Below, in pieces: positions 1 through 12,119 of a DNA stretch of 64,000 nucleotides. The notes beneath the pieces are model-generated. The model searched no databases. It saw only the letters and a program-made list of their open reading frames with translations, and was not told the DNA's origin. Location of the stretch: positions 798,355 through 862,354 of the forward strand of contig VWZF01002968.1 in NCBI GenBank assembly GCA_013396755.1, given 5' to 3'. This DNA comes from Sclerurus mexicanus (Eukaryota; Chordata; Aves; Passeriformes; Furnariidae). Within the stretch, counting starts at the first letter, position 1. Each line of letters starts with the position of its first letter. Position numbers and translations under genes: made by a program.

Positions 1-435
1 TGCTCCCATAGAATGTCAGAGGTAGGAAAGCTGGCTGCAGCGCATCAAATTAGCATTAATTGAGCTTCATTTGGTGGAGCTAATCCTCACCAATTGCAGC
101 CAGACACCGATTTTCATATATTGCTGTTCTGACCATTTTACTATCAAGCTGTTTCTTAGTGACATACATTTATTCATGGCACAGGGCGTACAAAAAGCAG
201 CCTAGCATCCTGCCTTGGGAAGCCAGTGAAGCATGGTCTGTAGGAAGAGCTCATATCTTTTACCAGGCTGACAGATACATCAAGGAGGGGGCAGACATGC
301 TTGCCAGCACATAAGTCCATTCCCAGGTCAGGAATGGAAGCTCCTTCTTCCAAGTAGAGGATGGTCAGGAGCAATTATGCTGGATTCAACTTAATTATGC
401 TAATCAATCAAGCAATTAGAGGGATAAAGATGCTG
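1..435. promoter_or_regulatory. Candidate conserved noncoding element (homeodomain-motif-rich), two clusters
   Basis: Two AT-rich stretches, about 30-135 and 375-430, are dense in ATTA/TAAT cores. The first holds a CATTAATTGAG block, a CTAATCC (K50 homeodomain-like) site and CCAAT. The second, 391-420, runs AATTATGCTAATCAATCA and then CAATTAG, combining a POU octamer-like ATGCTAAT, a PBX/CUX-like ATCAATCA and a homeodomain core within 30 bases. There is no repeat signature and no plausible ORF (66 aa at most). Motif clusters like these are typical of vertebrate developmental enhancers, but AT-rich DNA produces them by chance too. The call is compositional inference, not a homology match. The left boundary may lie outside the window. 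Confidence 0.3.
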
Positions 436-3400
436 ACTTACAGGGACAAAGAAGTACCTAGCCTTTTTGGGAAATGAGAGAGGCTACTAATTAGCTTAGT
501 TTGGGCTGGAGAAGAAGGTGGGGAAGATTGATATAAAAATCTCTGTTTGTGTCTGTGTCTTTAGATGTTGCGAGTGTTATGCTTTTTAGATTTTAGGCTT
601 ATCAAGAGCTTACACGTTGCCATGTGGAGATGGTGGAGATAAAGTGTCTTCTGGCTGCTGCCTGCTGTAAGCTGATGCTGGCAGATACATGGAGTATCAG
701 CGTTCCTTGTTCTTTGTGTTACAGGAGATCCCCTCCCTCTCACCAGGCTAAGAGAAAACTCTAGCTCGTCTCTGGGACTAGCCAAGCTATATTTTTTCTT
801 CATGGATGTGTAAAACAAGCTCTGTTTTTCACATTTGTCATCATGACAACCAGGGGATTGTCAGGTTTGAGCCATCTCATAGCTAAACTGCTGTGCATGC
901 CCCTGACCTCAGCTATCACAATACCTCCTGCACCAGCTACTCACAAGCTGTCTTTCACCCATGGCTTTGTGTCTGGCACAGCCATGCATTCACAACTGTC
1001 CAGAGAATGACAGTCAAGAATGTGACCAAGATGGAGAAGTTTACTCTTGCAGCCCTGTGCCATGGCAGAGATGAGAAACGCCAGCCCTTTGGGGATGTTA
1101 AATCTGCGTAGCCAGGATGAAGGAATAGCACAGAGAAGAGTCTGTTCTGGCTCAAGCATCTCTTCCAAAAGTGTTCTTAACTTGAATGAGTCTTAACTTG
1201 AAGAGCTGAAGCATTTACTGTGTCCCTTGAAAGTCATTTTAACTACGTCAATTACCTTGACTGAAAAAACACATGGGAAGAGAGAGAATACCCCTCTTAA
1301 AGCAATAGCTATTGCTTGATAAAGGACATGGTTTTGTTCCTTCCTCAGGTCTGAAATAGAAGCAGCAGACTTGAAGGGTAAATCCAGACTGCTCAGTACT
1401 GAATTAGGTGTGTACCATTGAGGTCATGTCTGAAGGAAAAGGTGTTTGATACCTGTGAAATAGAGGAAGGGAGAGAGAAGTGTAAGGGGATGTCTCTGAA
1501 GGGAGAGAAATTTCAGTGTGTCCTTCTGATGAAGAGGGCTGTAATGACTGCAGCTTTCCCTGCCTGGAAGCGAAAAGCACCTATAGGCCAGGCCTGCAGT
1601 GATAATGTGTTAGGCTGCTCTGTTTTCTCCTCCAGACCTTGCTGTCACAGACCAGCTTTGACAAAACAGAAGCAAGGCAGGCTGCAAAACTTCCTCAGAA
1701 ATAGAAAAGTCAAGAAGTATTCTACTCAAAAAAAGGCTTCCCAAGGCTGGTGACGTACTTCAAGATGGTGAATAATCGACCTCAACAGCAGAAAGGAAAA
1801 AAACAACAAAACTATCTGCTCTTCCCTCTAGCAGGCTCCAGTGCCTTGGGAGACGGCTCTGCTGACTCATTCAGAAAGCAGTTTTCAAAACATGACTCCT
1901 TCTCTTGTATCTAGAGATCTCCTTTTCCTAAGAACAACAGCCCACCTGCCCCAATCAGCAAAGGCAGGGTAGGAAACCTGCCCTCCTCCTGGTCTTGACT
2001 GGCCACTGGCTTGGACCTCTTGGCCCAGGCACCCTCCACCGCTTAGTCTGCGCTTAATTCTCAGAAGTGCAATTGCAAAAAAAGCAGGGGTCCGATTTTT
2101 GGAAGTTGCTCCAATGTGATGTTCATCCTCTGTGCTCTATGGTAGCAAGCCATGCAAAATAGTAAATAAATAGATACCCAAAATACAAGCAACATGAAAC
2201 AGAAGAGATTGCTGATTCAGGTTTTTTCCTGTTAAACATCTGGTTCCCCATAGATGAAGATAGGAGCATGGTGCAAGGTAAACATAACTCCCTACTTTAC
2301 ATGTACAAAATCAGTCCCAGGTTGGCCTCAAGGTAGCTGGCAAGACACGCCAGGGAAGAGGTGGGTCTGTGCTTGTCCCACTGCAGGCTCTGTATTATGC
2401 AGATGTACTCCTGGCTGCTGTAGGAGTCATAGTGCAGACAGCATGGCATGTTGCATGGCCCTTTTTGTGTGTAAGAATTAGGAGTTCTTTACTAATTCAA
2501 AGCCAGAGGACATCACTGTGTCTGTCTTGCAGGTGCTAAGGAGCTTTTTTTCTAGGGAACAGATCAGGGGAAGCTACTGGGGCAATCAGAGTAGCAAGAT
2601 GGCTGTGTTGGAGGACAGTCCAATTAGGGCCACATTTCCTTGGAGAGCTCACTTTGGCACCAGAACTCTTTCCACAGGGCACTTTTAGTGCTGGCACCGT
2701 TGCAATCTTCCCCTAAGCTGTGGTTGTGGTGGCCGTGTGGGAAAAGTAGAATTTTATTCATGTACCCCTTGGCAGGGCTTAGTCAGTCCTGAGGAAGAGG
2801 TCTGTGCTAGAGAGAGAAGTGAACTCTTCAAGGTTTTCCCCACAAATTGCTATGACTTTGGCACAGGTGGAGTCAAGCTAGCATCAATAGCATCCCTCTC
2901 TGAGCCACCTCACAGTAGGGAAACTGAGAGGAGCTGCTTGGTGGCAACTTGGGTGAAAGGGAGGATGCAGCAGTTGTTCCTCATCTGATCTGAGTGGCAC
3001 AAGCAGGCTCTTGGACCTCAGTTCTCAGTGTGAGCAAATGTGTGAAGCATTTTATGCCTAGCCTGCTTCCCAGGAAGTTAATTATTCTTCCCCACTTTGC
3101 AGGGGTCAGGTAGCACATGCAGTTTCTGCAAACAAGGGGCTGGTGAGCAAAGAGGACCTGGGGCCTGGGCATCTGTTTTGCAGGAGACTGGGTCAGATCT
3201 GCAGGGCTGTGACTGGCTCATCTGCCTTCCTGGCTGATGACAGCTGACAGCTGTGGAAGACAGAGGGAAAGAGGGAGGCTTGATGTGCAAAGAGGGAGCT
3301 GGAATTGCAGAAACACACTGATGATGGTTTTGCTAGTAGAATTCCAATTCCAAATCTACATGTGATGAATTAAAACCTGAAATGGTGTTTAGCAAATGCC

Positions 3401-3894
3401 GCTTGCCAGGCCAAATTAGCAGCCTTATTTGTTGCCAGTGGCGGCTCTTTAAAACTCTTAAAGACAGGCTCCTTTTAAAATGTGGCATAAATAGGATGTT
3501 TTCTCAACAGTAGCATTTCCTTGCTTGAGCATTGCAGTAATTTTTGTACCCTTTGGTCTCCCACAGCTGGTATACCAAAGGAAAACGACAGCACAAAACC
3601 CAGCCAAGCTCCTTGGAAATGTAAATAGACCGGAACCACTGGTGTCCTCTTAACACAGCATCAATCACTGCTGGGTACTGGAAGTGGCAACACATTCGTT
3701 ACAGTCCAGACAACCATCAGAGGCAGCAGATGGAGAAGGTTTAAGACCTGGTAGCCCAGTTTTGGAGGTATGCATGTTTCTCTGCAGAAAATGGAGCACA
3801 GATGGGGTCTGCTTTGACCTGCTCACTCAGTAACTGCAAAATCCTTGTATTTTCAGACAAGCTCTGTATTTAGGCTCTGTGGCATGGTTTGGAA
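436..3894. other. Unannotated unique noncoding DNA
   Basis: No gene or interspersed repeat is recognised. Open frames reach 111 aa at most (1418-1753, plus) and match nothing known; they overlap frames on the other strand. One sub-stretch, about 3395-3500, looks CNE-like: CCAAATTAGCAGCC, a TTTAAAACTCTTAAAG block and a CATAAATAGG near-TATA. This is weak evidence of constraint only. Confidence 0.5.
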
Positions 3895-3906
3895 CCCCCC
3901 CCCCCC
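3895..3906. repeat. Homopolymer C12 tract
   Basis: Twelve consecutive C on the plus strand (G12 on the minus strand), flanked by GGAA and AACATACT. It is long for GC homopolymers and is a likely polymorphic or sequencing-error site. The minus strand could stack as a G-quadruplex-type structure. No gene is associated. Confidence 0.9.
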
Positions 3907-6900
3907 AACATACTCCCTATTCATGCTGGTCTCTGTTGGCTGTTAGCTGAGCTTCTTATGGATTTGAGATGAGTTAATGGACAGTAAACCAAGGCAGGTC
4001 CTTAGCTTCCAGTGGGCTCCTCTCAAGAAAAATGAACCCAATTACTTTCTCCCAGTAGACTGCATTTCCAAAAATAATGTTTTTTGGAGACAGTTGCTGC
4101 AGGTGAACTGTTGCAGCTAGTGCTCAGTGCCACATTCATCAGCCACAAGAACAGAAACAGATCCATCCATTACAGAGGATTGCTGTGCTGCAGACACTTC
4201 TCCCAGAAGACAGGGAAACCTTAGAAAGCAATGAATAATGGGCTCTCCATTGTAATAGTGATATTATGTGATGCTTTGACCTGGTGATGAAATGTAGGGT
4301 GGCTTTCAAGCCAGAGTATGTTCTGAGAAGTAAATACTGGCTTTACCAACTAAAGAGTAAGAGAAAGTCTGCTGATGATTTTAGGGCAAAGGGAGCAATT
4401 CTTTTAAGGAAGAAGGAATATAGTAAATACTGTGTTGTGCTCTGGTTTGCCCTGCAGGATGGCTCTCCTTAGGAAGTAAGTGCAGATGTGGTTTCTTGGG
4501 CATGTCATCTTTGCAGAGAACAAGCAACAGTCTCTCTCCAGTGGGTGGAACTACACTTGGCCTGTTTCAGATTTCTCTTGGCTAGGTCTACATCACACAT
4601 ACCTAATTGTATTGCTCTGTTTATCATTAGGAAGGTAGTAAGTGACCCTGATGGACACAGAAGGCTAGAAGATGACTGTTTGGAGGGTGTTTTTGCAGCT
4701 GGGTTATACCAGAAACACTGCTTTCAGAACTTGTTTTATTTGAGTAGTATTTGTTTCATTTCTAGGGGTGAATTTTAGGCTGTGCAGAGAAGGATAACAC
4801 ACTGTTTTATTATCCTGAGCACCTCATGTAGGAGCATGCAAATTCTTGGTTGTCCTTGTAGGATATTTGTTTCTCAGCCAATTTCTGTTTCAAAGCTTGC
4901 TTTTTCCAAGAACACCAGGTGGTTATGCGAGTCATTGCTTTTCAGGTTACTCTCTCATTCATGCCATGGAGCAGCAAGGGGTATGAGATGCAGCTGTCCA
5001 CAGGAACTGCTGAGGATCTGTAGTCACTAAGGCTAGCTAGTACATACTAGAGGGGATTAATAGCTCTGCTGGTGGTAATGGAACTGATGGATCAATCCAG
5101 CCCATGTGGAACCACAGCTTAGAGCACTGAAAGATTTCTTGCCAGTGTAGGAGGATGTTTGCACCACCTCTGTCTTTTAAGATGCTTATCATATGTTGCC
5201 TCCAGGGAGACTGGTTGTGAGCCAGAGCCCAGGCTTGGAGCTGCTATACATCCTTTTCTCCTCCTTTAACTACAGCTCAAGCTGAGGGACCACTTTCCAT
5301 CTTAGGAAATAGTTTAAAAAGTCTTGCCACCTGAAGTGTCATAGATTTCCTTTTCCCCTGAATATGTCCTCCTGCTTCTCTTCATCTCCCTTAACCAAAA
5401 CATTGTCTGGGGAGCTGTTTGCACACATGCAAACATACACACACAGAGAGCAATATCACTTCCCTGATTCCAATCCCTGCTTGATCTCACAAACCTCAGG
5501 GTTGATGCAATGAAAATAGTTGGCAGGACTATATGTGTCAGGGCAGTGGACTCCATTGTGAAAAGAAGCCATGAATCTTGCTAGGCCTTAAATCTCAAAC
5601 TGTTTTGTTTGAGAATCTCAAGATGAGACAGGTTGGGATGGATGGAGGGAAAGATGCTGCCTCAACTATTGGCTTGTAAATGAGGAAGGTTCATCATGAG
5701 AAAGAGAATACTCACAGAATCCTCAACCCAGTGCTTTGCCAAGGATAACAATTGCTCTGCACCAGTCTGTGGCAATCTATCTAACATCAATAGCATAAGC
5801 ACAGCGGGTGAATGCTTCCTCTGCAAGAATGAATAAGCTCCACGGTTTCAGGGAAAATTTAGAGAAGATGAGGGCATTCTCCACCCCATGTTCTGCAAGA
5901 TGGTCCCCAGGGAGGCATGTGTCCTTCTGTGTCCTTCCTATGGCTTCCATGTGTGGGAATCTGGCCCTGCTGGGAGACATCCAGCAGCACTGGAGAGGCT
6001 GTGTGCTTCTACCTGACCCACTTTCATGCAAAATCCAGTGACCATTTAGAAAAGCAAGGCAAATCTTTTATGATAGATAATTTGATTCCATAAGTAGACC
6101 AGAACAGGGAAGTTACAGCTGCATTCTGTCCCCTGCCAGGGTGACAACACCAACAACCCGGAAAAAAACCACCCATTTCATCACCTGGGTACTCTGGGAG
6201 AGTGCTCTCAGGTCAGGGCACTTTAGCCCAGCAGCTGGGAAGAGCCACTGTTTTTTGTCACTCTGTCTTTTTCCAGGTGTTGCAACTGGCATTGTCATCA
6301 GCTCCACATTAAGCCAGGTGAATTGCAAGAGGTCCCACATGGTGTAGGGGTGTTTCATGGACTGTTGACTAGGGTAGCAGAGGTGCATCAAGCCAAAGAG
6401 CTGCTCTCTGAGCAGGGAGACCTGAATAGTGGGGTGCTGCTCTCTTGGCCTTGTGTATTAACATCTAGAGATGTGTGTGTCATCTTCATCTGCAATATTT
6501 CCTCAGTGGACTAACAAAGAACTAGGCCTGACTCACTTGCCATGAAACACTATGCTACTAAAATGATTTTTACTGAGTTTTATCTGAGGAAGTAACTCAG
6601 ATGTCATTTAGTAGATGGGTGAGCAATGTGGCTTTTCACAGCTGGGGAAATTGGGTATTTGGGATGGATTTTCAAGACCAAATCTCACTGACTTTAGGGA
6701 TAATACCAGTGCAAGAGGTGGGAGAGGCAGGCTCAGAGATTGGGTGTTAGAAGACAACAGTGCTTCATTTGCTGTTCAGAGAATTGTTGCTTGAATGTTG
6801 AACAAGCTGAATTGAGGGAACAGAAAGCTCATCTTGGGGGCTGTGGCCTTCAACAACCAGTCTAGAACTTCCTGGAGCTGCCAGAAGATTACATTTCTAT

Positions 6901-7474
6901 TGAAGCTGGTGGAGGTGCTCTGGGCTAAACAAAAAACCCAATGATGTCTGGGGGGAGCACAACTTTGCTCCAAAGAGCTGTCAGGTGGTGTTGATATCTG
7001 GCCTGACCTGCTCCCTGTTCATCTAGGACAGAAGAGCACTTTGACATAGAGCAAACCCCAATGGTGTTTGCTGAACATGCAGAAAACCTCAGTTCCTGGT
7101 GCATCACTTAGAGCTATGTCAGATTTCCCTGCCAGAGGAGCTAATCCATTCTTCTGCATGCCTACCTGATGCCCTTCAAGGTTTAACAACACACGGCAGA
7201 GCCTGAGCTGGTTCTGACGCAGATGCACACTCTGTTCCTGACTGCTGCAGCTGGACTGCTGCTGGACCCCAGGGCAGGTGCCCCTCTCAACCTTCTCTCT
7301 TCGACACCAGTATAGCTCTCCCAGATGCAGGGGTGGGAGCCAGGGAGGAGGCAAAGCTTGGTTGTAGATACAATTGGTTTTAAAGGATGTAAAACAAGCA
7401 GCACTGTTTACCTTCTGCCCAGAATTGACAGTACACCTTCACCTTCCCACACACTGCTGCAGTCAGGGCTATTG

Positions 7475-7477
<3 letters not shown>
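3907..7477. other. Unannotated unique noncoding DNA
   Basis: Nothing beyond short CA-rich runs (for example near 5440-5455) is recognised. The longest frames are 111 aa (7019-7354, minus) and 96 aa (4488-4778, plus), with no recognisable domain and with antisense frames of similar length. No transposon ends or RNA genes were seen. Confidence 0.5.

Positions 7478-7504
<27 letters not shown>
7478..7504. repeat. (TTA)9 trinucleotide microsatellite
   Basis: Nine uninterrupted TTA units, preceded by GTATT and followed by TTTTTCCTCCCC. It is a perfect, hence likely length-polymorphic, simple repeat. The chance ORF over it (7325-7576) encodes a leucine run only because CTA/TTA/TTG-type codons arise from the repeat; it is not a real coding region. 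Confidence 0.95.
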
Positions 7505-7506
<2 letters not shown>

Positions 7507-8728
7507 TTTCCTCCCCATTGTTAGAAGACACAATTTCATCGTTGTTATTTTGAATCTGCTAGTTACAGAGCTTTAGGATTCTACCTGCTGACCCTCTGTT
7601 TTGATTCAAATCATACCTTTCTCCTAGTGTCATTCCTGTCACAGTGACAAGCCTGCTCCTGAAAACAACAATGGTGCATTATTCAGACTTTGACTTTGAA
7701 GCTGATGGGAGATAAAATTATAAAGAGGGGTAGGTGAATCATCTGCTCTGAAACACTGATGAATACACACAAGACAGATTGCCGCTCTGTGTGGTACGAC
7801 GAATGAGTGGAGAAAGGGGAACAATAAGAGATTCAAACAAATGCAGGAAACCAAAATGACCACGCATGCAGGTAGGACAGTGTCTTTTTCCACTCTTGTG
7901 CTGGGCTCTCCTGGCAGAACTAGAGCATTATGGCAGTGCTTTCATCCTTTCCTTTTTTCACCCTGACTTGTGGTGCATTCAGTGAGAAAAGGAGGTTGCT
8001 GTGGCACTAAGATGGGGGCCCTTCTTTCACCACATGGTCATTGTCTTCCAGGCCATGCTTACTGCACTGGAGAGTGTGAATGCATGGGGAGTCAAGGGTG
8101 GCTCAAGAGAGGCCTTCGAGAAGGAGCTCCTGAGTACATCAAGGCACATACAGCTTGGGAGAGGGATTAAAATAACTGAGCTTCATGTTAATTTTTAAAA
8201 GCCCATGAAATTTTCCTTCCCTAAATGTTAAAGAGGGAGAGAAGAGTCTCCATTTTTCTCTAACAACTCTTTGCTTTGCTTCTATCGCTTCAAAAAACAG
8301 GGAAATGTACTTGTATGGAGATCTTTTGTCTGAAAAATTGAGAGGGTAGAAAGCTCTCTTGTTCTTTTTTTTCCTTCACTTGGAAGACCTGAAAAAGACA
8401 AAAGAAAGTACTTTTTTGAATGTTTGGTTTTGTTCTGTTACTGTCCTTCAAGGTATGTCCTTCAAGCTTGTGAACAAGCGTTTTGAATTTTTATGGAGGA
8501 AACAGATCATTCAGAAAATAAATCTACACTTTTCTGAGTTCCAGATAATATCTCTGAGGCAAGAATCCTGGAGAATATCAGGAACTTCTTTAGCACTAAA
8601 CCAGTGCCAAATCTGCCCAATTAAATGACAAGTCCAAGAAGTGACCTGAATATGGTGTCTCCATGTGTTGTCTGAAATAAGATTCCACATCCCAGAAAGC
8701 TCCTTCAGTTTGTAGGGTCAGGTCCAAT
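7505..8728. other. Unannotated unique noncoding DNA
   Basis: No gene or interspersed repeat is recognised. A small direct duplication is visible: TGTCCTTCAAG at 8442-8452 recurs at 8456-8466 (14-bp period). Frames are at most 89 aa. Confidence 0.5.
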
Positions 8729-8758
8729 TAAAAAAAAAAAAGAAAAAAAAGAAAAAGA
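8729..8758. repeat. A-rich low-complexity tract
   Basis: A run of A broken by single G residues (A12-G-A8-G-A5-G). It could be a simple A-rich tract or the decayed tail of a retroposed sequence, but the 90 bases upstream show no recognisable retrocopy and no target-site duplication was found. Confidence 0.8.
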
Positions 8759-11329
8759 CATTGAGAAATGGCCATGACAAATAAAGCTTGTGTACTATTT
8801 AACGGTGTGGGTGGTGAACCACTGTCATGAGAAGCTAGGGGGACACCAAAATCAAATCACCTAAGCTTTCCAAAATTTCCTTTACACAGTATGAAGCAGG
8901 TTATTTTTAAGGAGAGAAGAAATGACCATTGACTTTATGCTGACATCACAATTCACTACATTGTGATTGAAACATGCTGTGAAAGGAAGGTCTGCAAATA
9001 AGTGTGGAGACTAAACTGCTTGTTCATATGTATAAGCATAAAACATTGTGAAGGGAGTGAATGCACCAGTTCTCCTGTCATTTGCAACAACGTAAAGACA
9101 AAGGACTTGAGAGATCTTCCTATGGATGTAAAAGAGGTATGAAAGGTGTGAGGTTTTTCCCCCATCCATTGAAACCAGCCCCAAGGTAACTGATCCAGTT
9201 TCCTTTGGAGCAGTTGTGGTCTGCCCACACTGTACAGAGAGCTGTGTTTCTGCAGGGTCACAGAGGTTCTCAGTACCCTTCTCTGTAGCACTGGCTCTCT
9301 CTAGTAATTTAATAACTCACATTTATTGCAGAACTACTATTCATATTCCATTAGATTTTGGTGGGGGCAGGGTGTGCACAGAGTAGCAACGTACATCGTC
9401 ATGGTTCACAAACTCTTGTGACACTTGACAAGCAAGAGGAAATTGCATTTTTCCCCACTGTAAAGCAGCTACAGAGATGGAAGGTATGAAATTAGTCAGT
9501 CTTAACATGAATTAATCAAGGAAAGGAACTTGAAGATGCCCTTGGAGAAAGGCAGACAGAGGGGCTGGGCATAGAGCCTGTGTTCTGCTGGTAGCACACA
9601 CTAGAGGGACAGCTCTTGTCAATGGCAGCAGAGGGGGCGGGTTACAAGCTATGGGTGAGAGACAGTTAAGTGTCTCTCCAGATACTCCGGAGAGACCATG
9701 CTATCATGAAAGGAGCTGAGACCAAGAGGTTGATGAAGTTTTCAGCACTGGGAGCAGGAGGAAGGGGAAATTTGTAAACAATAGGTCTAAGAGAAGCTTT
9801 CCTGAGCCACCTGGTATTTCAGGGTCTTCAGGTTGTTCCCAGTGGGACATATCCCATGTAAGGGATTCATCTGGCTCTGCAGCTTCTCTGGTCCAATGCT
9901 GTCCCTGCAGGTGTAACAGGTGACTGACCTGCACAGTGTGTATATTCCCTGGTAGTGTGGATCTGCAGGTGCCAGACTGCTGACAAACCTCCTTTGCACA
10001 GGACAATGCGGCATCCTCCTCCCTTGCAAGCACTACTGTGCTTTCTCCTGGGATAGCTGTGGCACTAAGACGCAGAGACACTCTCCATACATCACTGGGC
10101 TGGAGAAAGAAGTATCAGGAGAAAGAAGCTTGTGTGTGCTTCCCCTGGGAAACTGGCTGAAAAATGCCAAGCTGGCCTGAGGTTTAGTGCCTCCAGAGTG
10201 CTAGGAACAATGTTGAAAGCACAGGAAGACAAGACAAATGCAAGCCACCACACAGACAGTGATAATCCCTGTTCTCCATGCACAGCCAGAAAGCTGCTCT
10301 TCCCTGTAACTCTGCCTGCAGAATCACTGAGAGCTAACAAAAAAGTCAGCTTCATCCTTGCAGATTTTTTTATTCAGTGTGTTATTCATCCCCCACCCTG
10401 GCTTATAGTTGTGCTTGTTTTCTCCTGTGTTCAAAGGCTGAGTGAGACCCTGGGTGGATGATGATTGGTTTTGGTGCTGAATACTGCTTTTTGGGGTTTA
10501 TGCAAGACTGATTCTATTCATGAAACTTGAGGTGACTTCTTAGCTCTAGCAATATGAAATGGGAGTACAGCTCACCTTGCAGATGGTTGACTAAAATATT
10601 AAACAGTGATTCACCATTACTCACTGTCGCATCAGCTCATAAATTTAAAACAACTCCCTTTCCTATCTTTTTTTATTTAAGGAAAAATAAAAGAAGTAAA
10701 GCTTTATCATGCATAAGTGTGCTGAACTGATCCTCCAGAGAGATTGGCCAATAAACTTTTTACTAGATTCTGCCTCTTTACATGAGTTGAGAACTGAAGA
10801 GCAATGAGAACTGAGAATGAATTTCTATGTTAATAGAAAAAAAACCAAACAGGAATGGCAAAATAAATGAGTGGAAATGTGAATTCAGTTGTCCATTATA
10901 CTACTTAGGAGGATGAAAATAACAGCTGAACACTGATTACAGGCCACAGAAAACAAGAAGGTGCTGTCACATTGTTTCGGGGATCCCTATTAGCTGTCAT
11001 TAGCCATTGCCCAGGAGACAATTTGTATCCACTGAAATCCTCATTAAAACATTCTCATAGATTTCTTCCTGTAAACTAGGTGGATTCTTGTTTTCTTCAA
11101 CAAGCCTCTGTCCCCTAGGTTGAGCATCCACTGCCTCTGGGCATTAGGGGAGCTCCAGCCCATATTTTCCTGGTTTTTTTCTGCTTACATTAAGCTCTAG
11201 TGGCTGTTGGGGTACGCAGCTATACCATGTGGAAAAGGAACAATGAAATGGATTAACGGAGCTGAGTGACAAAGAAAAAGAGCTGGAATAGGACTGCTAA
11301 TGTTCTTATATTTTAAGACAGTGTTTGGA
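8759..11329. other. Unannotated noncoding DNA with one CNE-like stretch
   Basis: The longest frame is 125 aa (9704-10081, minus) and has no recognisable domain. About 10960-11080 looks CNE-like: CTATTAGCTGTCATTAGCC repeats an ATTAGC core twice within 16 bases, followed by GCCATTGCCCAGGAGACAA and a CTCATTAAAAC block. No mobile element is recognised before the LTR that begins near 11330. Confidence 0.45.
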
Positions 11330-11721
11330 TGTTACGGGTTCCCTCGTTGATGTTTTAACAGGTAAGTTCTATGTTCCCTGTTTAATTTATTGAAAATCGC
11401 TTTGTTAAAATGGCATCTTTCTTGTCCCTCATAAAATTTCTGCATGCTGATTGGCTCGGTTTTGCCACAGGGGAGCCTTACCTTATATGGTTATCCCCCA
11501 ATTTCTATATATGGCTCAGACCTTCCCCTCACTTTCCTTTTATGGCAGAGGATTTGCCCGCTCCACCCCAAGTTCCTCCCTCATCTAGAATGTTCTTTAC
11601 CTACCCCTATATAAGGTGGAGCCATGTTCTCAATAAGTGCCATTCTGCTTTAACTCCCACTTGGAGTGAGCTGTCCTTTATTCATCCTCAGAGGGCTGTC
11701 CATCAAGTGGCTTGGTGTTCA
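11330..11721 (+). mobile_element. Probable solo LTR of an endogenous retrovirus
   Basis: The stretch starts TGTTACGGGTTCCC, with the TG expected of an LTR 5' end. It carries an ordered promoter layout: an inverted CCAAT box in TGATTGGCTCGG (about 11448-11459), a strong TATA box at 11608-11616, an AATAAG possible poly(A) signal at 11632-11637 and a pyrimidine-rich, R/U5-like stretch after it. About 390 bases is a normal LTR size. No gag, pol or env remnant, primer-binding site or second LTR flanks it, so it would be a solo LTR left by recombination. The 3' end is uncertain: CA occurs at 11704-11705 and 11720-11721, and I could not find a target-site duplication matching the TTTGGA that precedes 11330. 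The overlapping 119-aa frame (11410-11769) is not a gene. Confidence 0.55.
11608..11616 (+). promoter_or_regulatory. TATA box of the putative LTR promoter
   Basis: TATATAAGG lies about 150 bases downstream of an inverted CCAAT box and 15 bases upstream of AATAAG, the usual U3/R arrangement of retroviral LTRs. By spacing, transcription would start near 11635-11645. Whether it is active now cannot be told from sequence. Confidence 0.45.
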
Positions 11722-12119
11722 AAGTTCTGGGGTACTAAATATGCAGAGTGGGAAGCAGTCCCTGCCTAAAGATTGTGTGGTCAGAGAAGAGACTGGAAAA
11801 AGAGACCAATATTACCAAGGTGAGTGGGAAAGCTAGAAGTTTGAACTCCTGGTTCCTAAGCCATGACTCTGTCTGCATAGACCCTGCTACTTAATTTAAC
11901 TTCCCTTGAAGTGGAAATAAGGCCTCCCTCCACTGATTTTAGCTGCTATTGAGAGCTGGACTAGTTGAATTTGCCTGATACAACCTGAACACAGCCATAA
12001 CAGGTCAGAAAGCATGTTCGCTTATCAGTACCTGTGCCTGCTGAGACATATCCAATGTTCTCCTGTGGTTGGACTGGACCATATAACACATTGTGTGCCT
12101 GCTTGAGAAAGAAAACGTG
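11722..12119. other. Short spacer between LTR and CR1
   Basis: No feature is recognised. Part of it (about 12020-12115) may be diverged CR1 sequence upstream of the clear 3' end that follows, but I cannot align it convincingly. Confidence 0.4.

Noticed and set aside
7325..7576. Leucine-rich protein segment
   Set aside because: The leucine run is the translation of the (TTA)9 microsatellite.
8729..8758. Poly(A) tail of a processed pseudogene
   Set aside because: The upstream 90 bases resemble no transcript I know, there is no poly(A) signal in place, and no flanking duplication was found.
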